A stretch of DNA of 59,984 nt from a virus. Positions 35,201-41,165 of the stretch are shown here, piece by piece (position 1 is the stretch's first letter; every line of letters begins with the position of its first letter). The position numbers and the translations under genes are program-made. The stretch lies in IMG/VR virus record IMGVR_UViG_3300022602_000102, positions 1 to 59,984 of that record. One strand, given 5' to 3'. Under the pieces are notes generated by a model. That model was not told the DNA's origin. It did no database searches and saw nothing but the letters and a program-made list of their open reading frames with translations.

Positions 35201-37233
35201 TTAGTTAAACCCGAATTATTATAAATTCTTATTGCAGCTTGTACATATCTAGCATTACATTGTTGCCATCCATTTTGATACAAAGTATTTCCTGCATAAT
35301 CTAAACTTAACAAGTATCCACGTTCGACATTTGTAGTAACTAGAGAAGTTGATTGTTTGTATTGAAATGTATCAGTTGCAAAATTAAAATCAAAAACAAT
35401 GTCGCCAATGTTTCCAACGTTTTGATAACTTAAATTAAATCCTAATACAGAGTCTGCTGAGCCGGTTGTTCCTACTTTATAAGAAAAAAGTTTAGTACCT
35501 AAAAATGTTGTACCAGCATATACGGTAGTATCTCCGTAACTAACGCCGTTATCATCAACTACATCAAATAATGGTGGCTGGTTAGTATCAGTTTTTTGCT
35601 GTCCTTTAACCCAGATAGTGCCGTTAAACCAATACATTAGGCTTTGGTTCGCTGTACCTGATTTTACAATTACACACTGATTTGCACTAGGTGTTTCCAC
35701 TTCTACTAAGTGAATTTGTTTACTTGTTGATACGCCTGTGCTGTCAGTTAAATGTTTTACATCAACAAATTCCACTTGATAGATTTTGTTTATTACCAAT
35801 GGATCTGTATCAGCAGTAACTAAAATTCTATGGCCGTCGATTAATGCAACACCGTCAATGCTATATCCAACTGTTCCTTCTATTTTTGAAAAGATATCAG
35901 TTGTATAATCGTCTATTAAATCAACATCTGCTATTGCTTTAGTACCAAAATTAAATAATTTTAAATCTGCTGAAAATTCAATAATAGGTCTATTAGCACG
36001 AGCTAATTGATCTAAACTTGGAATATCATTATTGTAAGCGGCCGCAACATTAATCACATCTTTATGGAACCATCTATTATAACGACTCCATGGATTGTGG
36101 TCTCTACTTGCACGGTTAATAGTAATATAATCTTTTTCGCTGGCATATCCAGTAGCATTACTAAAAGGTAATGATCCAAAAGGATCACTGGCAAACTCTA
36201 CTGTTTGATCAGTAGTATAAGGAGTTATAATTTCTAATACGTTTGTCGGTACTAATTTGATAGCACTACCTACGCCTTCAACATAGTACTCGCCGGTGGC
36301 ATACGTTGCAGGGGTAACATTTCCGCCAAACGATACTTTCATACCGTTACTGATTTGTGTGCCGTCAGTTAATTTGTATGTAACTTTACCTAAGAAATCT
36401 TTTTCAACATCAATATAAGTAGCATCGTTAACACCGGATACTTCTATACTACCGCCTAAATTAATATCTGTTTCACTTTGATAGTATAGCACACTAGGTG
36501 CATCTAATGGAACTGTAAAAGTAATAGACCCGTTAGTTACGCCATGCGCATTAATTCCGTCGGTGATATATCTATAAATTGTTCCAGTAGAACGTTCAGT
36601 CATAATGCTAAACGGGTTACCAGCACTGGTAATATTAAAAGTGTAAGTGTGACCTTTATAAAGTTTCAATCTTGGATTAGGGCTAAATCCATCCGGTGTG
36701 AACACGTATTGATTATTTGCACCTTCATTTTGCATTTGTACTGTATAAGTACTTGTAACTGTTAAAGGTTGGCCGTAGATAGTAATAGTATCAGGGCCGT
36801 ATGGAACCCAATAATAATTTTGAAAGTTTGTAAATTTATCCCAATCGATATGCGGATCCCAACTATAAAATTCTTGCGAATTTAATCGAGCATGGTTAGT
36901 AGTATTGCCGCCAAACACTCCAATCTGATTGATATAATCGATGTAATCTTTAAAGAAAGTCACATTGTTTAAACTGTCTTTAACAACGATTCCTGGTTCT
37001 AATTGATAATGTTGTCGTGTTGCATCTGCCGCAGTAACATAAATGTCTTTTCCGGTAGCTGCTTTGGCATTTTCTCTGCCAACAAACCCGTTAACTTTAG
37101 TTAATGTACCTGGTTGATATAATTGATCAAGCGTTGCCTGTAAAAATTTCTTATTGGTAGAAGTTTGATAAAAATCAGGCAATAAATTTGCCGTTAATCC
37201 TGTGTTTCCTAGTGGATTTTTGGTGTTAGCCAT
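20257..37233 (-). CDS. Giant virion-associated protein, 5658 residues
   Basis: One uninterrupted frame of 17 kb. The N-terminal about 150 residues (LLPDFYQTSTNKKFLQATLDQL, RLNSQEFYSWDPHIDWDKF) resemble large proteins that I recall in marine T4-like phages. A KLYKGHTYTFNITSAGNPFSI beta domain lies near residues 188-215. Residues about 2150-3030 have beta-propeller-like repeats (KIGNLLAVADNSGDVTVYY, FSSDGTWLAVGSK, VSNNGTYIAVSDY, DYQTLIVYSEHGN). The C-terminal third has many GGSGY..PP.V repeats (near 3400-3850 and 4870) and VSSGTIAVGQVISGSNI-type phage fibre repeats. No signal peptide or enzymatic motif was seen. It lies between gp6 and the fibre genes and its start overlaps the gp6 stop (TAATG). 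A baseplate-attached fibre or host-contact protein is the likely role (inference). Confidence 0.75.
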   Translation of the reverse strand: MANTKNPLGNTGLTANLLPDFYQTSTNKKFLQATLDQLYQPGTLTKVNGFVGRENAKAATGKDIYVTAADATRQHYQLEPGIVVKDSLNNVTFFKDYIDYINQIGVFGGNTTNHARLNSQEFYSWDPHIDWDKFTNFQNYYWVPYGPDTITIYGQPLTVTSTYTVQMQNEGANNQYVFTPDGFSPNPRLKLYKGHTYTFNITSAGNPFSIMTERSTGTIYRYITDGINAHGVTNGSITFTVPLDAPSVLYYQSETDINLGGSIEVSGVNDATYIDVEKDFLGKVTYKLTDGTQISNGMKVSFGGNVTPATYATGEYYVEGVGSAIKLVPTNVLEIITPYTTDQTVEFASDPFGSLPFSNATGYASEKDYITINRASRDHNPWSRYNRWFHKDVINVAAAYNNDIPSLDQLARANRPIIEFSADLKLFNFGTKAIADVDLIDDYTTDIFSKIEGTVGYSIDGVALIDGHRILVTADTDPLVINKIYQVEFVDVKHLTDSTGVSTSKQIHLVEVETPSANQCVIVKSGTANQSLMYWFNGTIWVKGQQKTDTNQPPLFDVVDDNGVSYGDTTVYAGTTFLGTKLFSYKVGTTGSADSVLGFNLSYQNVGNIGDIVFDFNFATDTFQYKQSTSLVTTNVERGYLLSLDYAGNTLYQNGWQQCNARYVQAAIRIYNNSGLTNNFNIDIFDTPNTAFDLDQDDVRVYINSNRVAIDHWSLVSAPTYYQVVFAQPVALTDIVTIKVYSTEPINSNGYYEIPVNLQNNPMNDVMGTFTLGEVIDHVNSIIDNVYNPEQGNDASDIDNLGYDKTSNDVNGVTFIGVFPGTSNLRDLGNITQYGTKFVQHSGPLSLSLYHMTSESTNVIDAIQTARDDYSNFKRKFVAIAGSLGVDTTPVKMVDLILSKLNSTLPNTAPYYFSDMVPHGAAIVSNIDVVDYRIKYYPLTTSFDLNKLSNKAVCIYQTTAGVTTQLVYGRDYTFNDQSMFIIDSNVQLNNGDVLTTYEYDNTDGCFVPETPTKLGIWPAYIPQIYLDTTLLTPQNVIQGHDGSIILAYGDYRDDIILELETRIYNNIKVKYNPDIFDISEIIPSYNRTNPYSLAEFNQVLSPNFYKWTGLIGSDFTKPLSYNLSNPFTYNYSTSLAPNGTNVPGYWRGIYRWLLDTDRPHLTPWEMLGFSVMPSWWIKLYGPAPYTSDNLPMWTDISLGAIKEPGVPVIYSTKFAKPFLLQHIPVDESGNLLDPTTSGLARGLIKPDQSASDFVFGDVAPVESAWRRSSHYPFSVLITSMLLTPAKTFGTLIDRSRIVRNLAGQLVYADTGLRVRPADIRLPNLYSNTTRTQTAGIINYVVDLILNYIFSNNIESYNSYANDLATMTPQLSYRVGAFTNQSQFNLLLESKTPMSTGSIFIPPEDYQVFLNTSSPVTRLTYSGVRITKLSTGYQIQGYSRTQPYFNYYNYIESGSTVNIGGISKSYTQWTTDEQYVPGTIVVYNGRYYNTVVANVASDSFEPMYFQVLSSLPVVGGVSAQFRTNFDRTEVLTIPYGTELGTVQEVIDFLLGYEQYLTDQGFIFDDFNSNLGLVANWTTSAKEFMFWSTQNWSTGQDKWSDWLPNKPIAYGTIVRYEGEYYSAITSIPASPDFNPDDFEKLDGLSPVGAGVISLSPSAASITFKTALTVVDDISNKFNSYEIFKVDGTPITPNELDSYRNGNLVTYAPRTTSGIYCASFYLIQNEHVIILNNTDIFNDVIYNPPSGYRRERIKVSGYVTIDWYGGLDIPGFIFDAAKIQNWQPWKDYNMGDIIAYQGYYYSANEFLPGTSTFESSNWTQLPSKPSSQILPNWTTVATQFVDFYSTEVDNFNSEQQKIAQHLIGYQKRQYLDNIIQDDVSEFKFYQGMIREKGTQNVLNKLFNVLSSDQEESLVFYEEWALRVGQYGASNAFEDIEFVLDENKFKNNPQGILLVPRVDVSINPFVIQQTPNDIYLAPVGYSSTPFPTVTNYKPLLRSAGYVNPSDVHVTLSSLSNLTSQDITTFNNGDYIWVTFDTPQAGFWNVYRFTDINLKVESVTYDSTKNVLTIKANEIVNITAGSYIGISQVSVFAGFYQVSSVTLNSISINTTIKGFPEPFTQLSSITIFALISQRASDMDSIDSILTPKLNNGEIIWVDNTFPGDGNWASWQYNRVYSESSVINEFPSNNLAFGSILDVSKIGNLLAVADNSGDVTVYYKSGTTTSWAEHQLIASPVTWGSGNTLPSAVKFSSDGTWLAVGSKTAGEVSTRYAGTYDQTHTYSSGSIVSYTVDGVTNYYETLNAISPQYTSVTGTVTVTGTGAIFDVIVVPTTTTVVNGISVPTNGTYQVNVNYGGIGYKVGNIIKIVGTQLGGISPNDDILIQVNSLNSVSGISAISIVSGVPSSKENSVLLAATKANVSGVIVPGTGATFTVSTYIGGYSIVSQGITNGGTGYLTGDKIVISGSDLGGQDIINDLTFEVQATNGVIYGFVSQSQTGQSAWTKINYLSSAITSYGDIIESGNFQIGNTYQINSVGSAGLLTDFTLIGASNNNIGTTFVANGTGLVADGQFVVGKTYIIVNPGTTNFAFVGASGSTPNAVGTIFTATASSSGVTPGTGYAYQGSGTAILKILANQSIHVQQGVVSLYKKDNNNFYSLVDTIVSPVPVDYELFGSNLEFGSNTLYISAEGYNSSTGRVYSLNYGITNYVPANYNPVGSFTTADPYQLVLSSNVAVPVYGISVGMYVQGTGFTSGQYVTAITSVNTVTLNAAPDSTPTGALKFVEESWSFGNTFDPTPSITNTGFGNNLTVSADNSTLVVTTSAGAPPYNAFIYNLNSNTSEQLSSTETIRYSSSYGQSVAVSNNGTYIAVSDYTVGAVYVYQRVNGSYNQNPVFTITNQYPQPYSNFGSKIAFMNDYQTLIVYSEHGNTSITTTLDKNTTTFDKSSTDFVTQHPGSGRVDIYDMYANTWVFSESLSTTNSSTDGYGIGFAVCNNQIIVSAPYATDRTYTHSGLIYAYSKPQSALSWTVGRTGVSIANVKKIKKAFLYNKALGTLSTYLDVIDPNQGKIPGPADEEIKYKSFYDPSTYSYSANNAPVNTDTKSFWGPAQVGQLWWNLSTAKFVNAYLDDVSYRNNSWNTLAVGASVDIYEWVSTKLLPEAWDAQADTPAGLAQGISGTSLYGNNAYCTTQKYNNITKKFTNTYYFWVKNKNVTPAAPGRNMSALDVSLLISNPRGQAYTYLALLGADSFSLVNARSYLKSKDVVLAVEYWLTDKTDQNVHSQWSLISDDTNVDLPATIEQKWFDSLCGVDSAGRPVPDPKQPVKLRYGILNRPRQSMFVNRIEALKEFVERVNVTLLLNQISENYNLTQLESYDTTPTTVTGLYDQTQNTDADLAYVNINSFRQAQLTPVIVNGTITNVTITFAGSGYGNGTDDNTGIGPSVEIVGSGKNAKITTTITNGKITGVSVYNGGAGYDPDNTTLVVRSYCVLVSSDSQANGNWSIYSWTPSSTSTGAGTWSRILTQAYDVRNYWNYADWYATGYSQYTSADYLISTLVELNSIQPKIGELVKVSTVNSGGWLLLEKYANSTSVDWTQSYNVVGIQNGTIQLSTKLYNFETTNIGYDSDIYDNGFDVVASTELRIILNAIKQDIFIGDLKQNYLDLFIAAIKYAHSEQVFIDWAFKTSFVRATHNVGNLDQPVNYPVDNIANFEDYVSEVKPYRTKLREYISNYTNLDLGSTAISDFDLQPIYTNRVVPINTVVANGLIDADNTAIQTYPWKFWLDNVGFSITEIVLVNGGSGYVTPPEVVFTGSSGSGASATAFIANGVVNRIVLISGGSGYLSAPTITISGGVGIGGTPATATAIIGDSVVRSSLIGIKFDRTSGNYVITNLTQSQTFTGTGSKIQFALTWAPDSTVGTSSVTINGVPVLRELYSFAIVTSTSNGYTQYSGTITFTNAPASGSTIVVNYTIDQSVLSATDRIQYYYNPTTGQLGKELSQLMTGVDYGGVQVTGLGFNVSGGWGTTPYYTDKWDNFDTSFTDNNYFVTVASNTHSIILPNSAALGTEINIYKKSTSVDTHTITDVSELKYDYNINASAPVVTNVITVETTSTSTNYIATGSYYTTLKVSSTTGIIGSVDGNLGMTIIGNGFASNQTVVSVIDSHTLKISAAPDSNPASREYLNLTGTKVGSIPGSGAVFNIVATDTGYTAVIVNGGSNYVANINQATTNSIKILGTSFVDGVTPGNDVLVVITGVSSTGAITSVRTVFTSPPAIPLNFRFNYPGSNLLSLTSTTDIAINDVITSTINQTVNGRTIPAISYNTVVQTVNSSENTVKLGVLDITTSLNILTVTSNGTTVTMTFATKSTAPYITGDLISVTGFTPDKYNGLFVVTNYTTNSVTFASTLTASVTGYGSITKVIDTIVYQDIPDGSTISFTRVLEETIDVDVFSDGTIQLLKPLTIGSNLVITGNINPIRLDDSKFGTSNQTNGNAIMQTPFPVLSTTVTNAGQYVTIPTVTFSPSDLNAPLYTATGAAVMTAIGVNYDGSNNGVGYNVGDILVAQPADGVVPAVLNNSVISNTILTVGTVASGTVQVGMILTGSGIAQSHSGITTTGASCDTTTGTVTLTFTALSAGYVPFAIGQLITVSGIAPVAYNGTFTVIAATDTTVSYSKVVTLSNFAGTISSSSGSGTGEYLFVTSVSSGTIAVGQVISGSNIPSNTVSITSQVSGTAGGVGVYTINTPLSINGTIYMSSVATQITAGIITSNAITYITGNISGTGAGSTWTVNLKQTTALLSGHSSTTITGSGAVIFEVTRVASNQVVPVGPIDTMSIVSSTTFTGSLDESHLTLTGGTGQYATISIVYGLSSITITNPGGGYLNNPTVTISSGIQTATATATIQQFNSGLPETIISIPQSYTVNDGDEFILRKSTSDGSIAPPVQDYDTAISGGDLAYSTATGLLADDIVIDGDGLVTPTSSPAPEEVVPGQVVDTLAIKVFDQPYDVYASVKTDTYVASAGQSVFNITQSPTSSTGVIVKVDNEIAVSATDYNVNTSNNTIVFVTGLTAGQLVSIFSLGHNSKNTLDGDYFICDGVTTEFVTKAPWLTNITSLIYLNGNVVTPLLFKTDSTYTVSGLIGFRFAVAPSLNSTITYIITEGLQQNFAVTTTSDIIVQSGVTTYPISTPQGIGLPVELGMVVMLGNTVLTPPVADYFTIEKGVKTYIFDTKKYVPDNTTKFTDVGVYINGTKLSLTKDYTIDLTTITVTLLNKIYNANIGNQLIVTINTNADYTVNITNTKTGSANLNLAQAPDPTKKIQVFSSYNNSIIDIERTAVTISTTSTLTPGTVQYSYYQQLASGVIPLDRPVFDDQYVWLSKNKTLLIPGVDYIVQDDRQSVRLNVTPISSDTYSLMTYGVSSVVGNVSYMQFKDMLNRVSYKRLSLNKQTKLAQDLNWNDTEIVVDNGSIFDIPNVSTNRPGIIEIQGERIEFFAINGNTLSKLRRGTLGTGMRNLYRAGVYVQDIGSSSTVPYTDTVSVQNFIADGVTNTLTLTNVAVVGSKFTNYGSLYEVFVGGTSDMVRLKKSSYKIFDINQAPYSPAGDVTYPADFTISNVSSTTAELTLTNPMTQGTQVSVVQTTGVAWDGNKNNPVNILNDSGTIPDFIKAEPGVWYTGFKD

Positions 37234-40200
37234 TAGTTATCTGCTCCAAGCGGTGCGCTAATTACGTTTTGTGATGTGACTACTGAATTCAATGCGTTTC
37301 CAGTGACTGTTTTAAGATTGGTTGCTGTTAACCCAGATACAATTACTATGTTATCTGTTGTGGCACAACTGATGAATATCTGATTGCTAGGGCATTGTAT
37401 TTCAAACAAACTACCAAAATATAAGTTTGGTTGTGTTGGGACAATAACAAAACTGATTACATCAGGTGCTAGCTGTGTTAATACATAAGTTGACAACTCT
37501 GAGAAATAAAATGTATCGCCAAAGTTCCAATTATCTAAACTAAAGAATGTATTAATAGCTGCTAATATTCTTGCACTAACATCTGCACTAGATGTAGCAC
37601 TAGCAGGATTAATCACCACATTAAAATTAGCTTGTAAACTAGGATCTGCGGCAGCACCAAACAATAAATTATAACTTACTGGGTGATAGATAATTTCATC
37701 GCTGATAGATTTAATTAAATTTAAACTTGGACTCAACAACACATTTAATTCGTCCGAACTTGGAGGTAACGGTTCTTGACCATCAGGTGCTCCGGCTGTG
37801 ATCCATAATCTAAATGCTGTATCATAATCATTAGTTAATACATATAAATCCATAATGTTGCTTGCGCCTGGATCTATACGACTATCATAATCTGCACTAT
37901 GAATATACTGGAATTTTAAATTATCTCGGCCTTTATAAACAATATAATCTAATGTAGGAACAAATTTACCAGTTGATGCATTGTATTTTGTAACTAGGTT
38001 AGTGCCAGCAGTATAATAATAGCTTCCGTCTACTGGATTAGTTTGACTAAAAAATACAGGGCCTGTTAATTGATTATTAGAAACATATCGATAATCTTCT
38101 TGACCTTGGCTGATAGAATATAATTGTTGAACAACATAAGAACTATTAGGAACAATGTCGTTAAACAGTTGTGGATTATCTACTACTCCAGTATTATTAC
38201 TATCTGCAAAACTTAAAACAATTTTAGTTGGATCAATATAGCCATCTTGTCCCAGATATTCGCTGACAATTTGCCATGTCAAATCAGTTGTATATGGCAG
38301 TGCTCCGCCTGCTGTAGACGGATTAATGTTAATACTTAAAACTTTTAAAGTGTCCGTAACAGTTGAGCTTGAAACAGTATCATAAATTTTAACATTTGAA
38401 TCAAAGTAGAAAGTAACTTCCTGATTACTTTCAAACACATAACGCAATTGTCTTGAAGTTATAGTATAGTACTCATTGTTTGTAGTAAACAATAAGAACC
38501 AGCTAGCATCAAGTTGAAGCGGACTTGTACTACCTTGATTAGCGAGACTAAACGGGCTAGACTGATCTAAATTATTTTCAAAAATAACTACCCAGGTTTG
38601 TGTAGTCACATCGTAACGTAGACCAAAAGGAACATTAGCGAATATCAAATCAATCATTGTAGTAATAACTGACGAGCTAATAGTTGTAGTAAATTTAGGT
38701 ATAATTTGCGATAATGTCGAACCTGTTGGAATAATTTTATCCAACACAATAGGACCAAATCCAGTTGATAATACGCCAGTACCAGATGCTGTTCCATCGT
38801 TATTTACAGACACTACTTGTGCCCACAGATAAGTCGCAGCGCCTGCCGGCAATATGCCATTCATAGGCACACTAGTTAATGTGTTATTGTTAGTTGTATC
38901 AAAATAAAATCCGCTAGGTGGCAAGAATTTAATTATCGAGTTTAATGTAACATATTTTAAATCTGTATATGTATAACTGCCTACCGAATTTATTACGTTA
39001 CTAGAAATATCATAAATGTAACCACTCACAGTATTACTATCGGTAGTAACACTACTCCATGCAACATTTAAACTTGTTGTAAGTTGGTCAATAAATTGTG
39101 TATAATAAAAATCTCGTAAACTTGGAGTTTGAAGAATGTCGTACACTGTGTTGTAAATTACATTTTGAATGTCAGTTTGTGTAACGTATGTAAAATTAGT
39201 TGTTGTAGTAAATAAATCTTGATACAATACACCATCATCTGCAAATAAATTAGTACTACTATATTTGCCGGTTGGATCTGTTAAATCAAAATAACGACTG
39301 ATTCCGCTACTAGCTCTATTAAGAGCTTTAATTTTTGCAACACTAGTTGAAGCAGACAACGGACTAATATTATAGTCTTCACCGGTAACCATTCTATTTT
39401 GTGTATAGTAAGTCTGCGGAGCATTTGTTTTAATGCTAGCATTAGTTTCTGTTGCAGTTGCATTGGCTACTGTTGTTGCTAAACTTAGGCTTAGTGATAA
39501 TGTTTGAGCTTGGTTGTTTACATTTAAATATGGAATATTAATAATAATATTAACAACGTCTGCCGGGTTTATGGTATAAGACAACCCATTACTAACTCTG
39601 TAGTAAACTCTAAAATTGCCTAGGGGTAATTGTCCAAAGACACCATCGCTAAAATTCAAAGTGATGGCATCATTTACTCTGCTGATTACACTATAAATTG
39701 TTTTAATTTTACTACTTAAACTGTTGTATATAATATTATTACCAGTTAACGCAGGAACTTTTGTCCACAATGTATCTTCTAGTCCAGTACTCTGATTTAA
39801 ACTATACAACCATACATCTGAATTGTTAATGTTCTGAGTAGACACATCCAACGTTTGATTACTTGTTGGCTGACTAATTGTAAATGTACCTTGATTTAAT
39901 GTACCTTGTGTAAAATTAAAAAAGAAACCTGTTCCAGGACTTCCGGCGCCAAAGCCGTCATCTCTATACACACATGCAATACTGTTTCCTAATTTTGGTG
40001 CTTCTTCATATATAAAAGATTCATTTGCAAATGTTGTGCTGGTGATTTCAAACACCATGTTTCGTCCTGATATAGACTTAGTAAAACTATAAATTGGAAT
40101 GTCTGTATTAGTTGCGTTAAATCTATACTGCGCTGTCGGTATTCCGTAAATTGTAGCTTGGTCAACAGGATTACCAAATTGTTGTGTTTGTGGAAGCGCG

Positions 40201-40685
40201 GCATTAACTATGCTAATAAACTGATCATACCAATTAGCATTGCTAGGATCGTTCCAATTAATATATTGCCCTGCTAAATTTCTACCATTGCTATCAAGAA
40301 CATTTTCTGTAGTTTGTATACTATTAACTTTTAATAAGCCTGCTGCAGGTGTATTACGACTAGCATTATAGCTAATCATACGTGCTAAACGTAACACGCT
40401 GTCACGGCGCTCGGCTAACTCTAAGAAGTTTTCACGAGCATTTAAGTCAACACGGAAAGCTATGCTTTGGCCCACATAGGCAATAAGATCGATTAGGGCA
40501 AGGTATTCGCTAGACTCAATATAATCGTTAAAATCTTCAGGAAAATTAGTACGGATATAATCAATCATCGTACGGCGCAAGTTATCAAAATCGTAACTTG
40601 TAAAGTCGGCGTTCTTAAATGATTGGTAAATTTTCTGCCAGTCTTCACTGACTAGCAGGTTATTTTGACGATCCGTTGAGCTCAT
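37233..40685 (-). CDS. 6: Baseplate wedge protein gp6-like
   Basis: A 1150-residue protein, compared with 660 in T4 gp6. The N-terminus is characteristic: NLRRTMIDYIRTNFPEDFNDYIESSEYLALIDLIAYVGQSIAFRVDLNARENFLELAERRDSVLRLARMISY (about 39-110) is the gp6/baseplate-J-like signature. gp6 dimers tie the six wedges together around the hub. The C-terminus (ISDEIIYHPVSYNLLFGAAADPSLQANFNVVINP..., about 1000-1080) resembles the baseplate-J end. The extra length lies in the middle, where beta-rich stretches appear inserted. It is preceded by a late promoter with a 13-base leader and directly followed by the giant gene. Confidence 0.88.
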   Translation of the reverse strand: MSSTDRQNNLLVSEDWQKIYQSFKNADFTSYDFDNLRRTMIDYIRTNFPEDFNDYIESSEYLALIDLIAYVGQSIAFRVDLNARENFLELAERRDSVLRLARMISYNASRNTPAAGLLKVNSIQTTENVLDSNGRNLAGQYINWNDPSNANWYDQFISIVNAALPQTQQFGNPVDQATIYGIPTAQYRFNATNTDIPIYSFTKSISGRNMVFEITSTTFANESFIYEEAPKLGNSIACVYRDDGFGAGSPGTGFFFNFTQGTLNQGTFTISQPTSNQTLDVSTQNINNSDVWLYSLNQSTGLEDTLWTKVPALTGNNIIYNSLSSKIKTIYSVISRVNDAITLNFSDGVFGQLPLGNFRVYYRVSNGLSYTINPADVVNIIINIPYLNVNNQAQTLSLSLSLATTVANATATETNASIKTNAPQTYYTQNRMVTGEDYNISPLSASTSVAKIKALNRASSGISRYFDLTDPTGKYSSTNLFADDGVLYQDLFTTTTNFTYVTQTDIQNVIYNTVYDILQTPSLRDFYYTQFIDQLTTSLNVAWSSVTTDSNTVSGYIYDISSNVINSVGSYTYTDLKYVTLNSIIKFLPPSGFYFDTTNNNTLTSVPMNGILPAGAATYLWAQVVSVNNDGTASGTGVLSTGFGPIVLDKIIPTGSTLSQIIPKFTTTISSSVITTMIDLIFANVPFGLRYDVTTQTWVVIFENNLDQSSPFSLANQGSTSPLQLDASWFLLFTTNNEYYTITSRQLRYVFESNQEVTFYFDSNVKIYDTVSSSTVTDTLKVLSININPSTAGGALPYTTDLTWQIVSEYLGQDGYIDPTKIVLSFADSNNTGVVDNPQLFNDIVPNSSYVVQQLYSISQGQEDYRYVSNNQLTGPVFFSQTNPVDGSYYYTAGTNLVTKYNASTGKFVPTLDYIVYKGRDNLKFQYIHSADYDSRIDPGASNIMDLYVLTNDYDTAFRLWITAGAPDGQEPLPPSSDELNVLLSPSLNLIKSISDEIIYHPVSYNLLFGAAADPSLQANFNVVINPASATSSADVSARILAAINTFFSLDNWNFGDTFYFSELSTYVLTQLAPDVISFVIVPTQPNLYFGSLFEIQCPSNQIFISCATTDNIVIVSGLTATNLKTVTGNALNSVVTSQNVISAPLGADN

Positions 40686-40703
40686 AATATGTCCTAATAA
40701 TGA

Positions 40704-40711
40704 TATTTATC
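40704..40711 (-). promoter_or_regulatory. Predicted T4-type late promoter GATAAATA (minus strand)
   Basis: GATATTTATC on the plus strand reads GATAAATATC on the minus strand, the same ten bases as the site at 51956. The predicted start near 40698 leaves a 13-base leader (with AGGA) before the gp6 start at 40685. Confidence 0.65.
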
Positions 40712-40735
40712 GATTAAAATTATGTGCGTAGTTAA

Positions 40736-41164
40736 TTAACTTGTTAGCCCATTCACCTGATCGAACTGTATTTTTAGTTGGTCTTGGATGTTATACAACA
40801 GATAAGTCAGTGTGGCTTGTATTTGTAACCCAGTGTCATACGGAGTAACAACAATATTACTGGCTTGAATCCTAGGTTCATTATTAAAAATGTTGTTAAC
40901 ATCTGATAAAATTAAATTTTTAACTTCGTCAGTTAAAGGTTCAAACAATAAATCCCATATAACTGTTCCGTATGTAGGGTTCATTAAACGTTCGCCCTGT
41001 TTTACGTGAAAATTATTAATTAAATCTTGTTTAATCAATTCAAAATCATATAACGCAAAGTTATTAGTTGCACCACTTACTGTACTAAATCCTCTGTATC
41101 GTTGAATTCTTTGTGCAGGTGGTGTTCTTGTTTGTGGAATGTTTGTTGTAGTATATAAGGCCAT
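40736..41164 (-). CDS. 25: Baseplate wedge protein gp25-like
   Basis: A 142-residue protein of the gp25/GPW family, part of the conserved core of contractile injection baseplates, where it bridges the wedge and the sheath initiator. Family features: DFELIKQDLINNFHVKQGERLMNPTYGTVIWDLLFEPLTDEVKNLILSDVNNIFNNEPR (about 40-98) contains the EPR core and the G-R/L-M-P..G segment. Length is normal (T4 gp25 is 132). It follows gp5 with a one-base gap and lies just before the late promoter of gp6. Confidence 0.9.
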   Translation of the reverse strand: MALYTTTNIPQTRTPPAQRIQRYRGFSTVSGATNNFALYDFELIKQDLINNFHVKQGERLMNPTYGTVIWDLLFEPLTDEVKNLILSDVNNIFNNEPRIQASNIVVTPYDTGLQIQATLTYLLYNIQDQLKIQFDQVNGLTS

Positions 41165-41165
41165 A

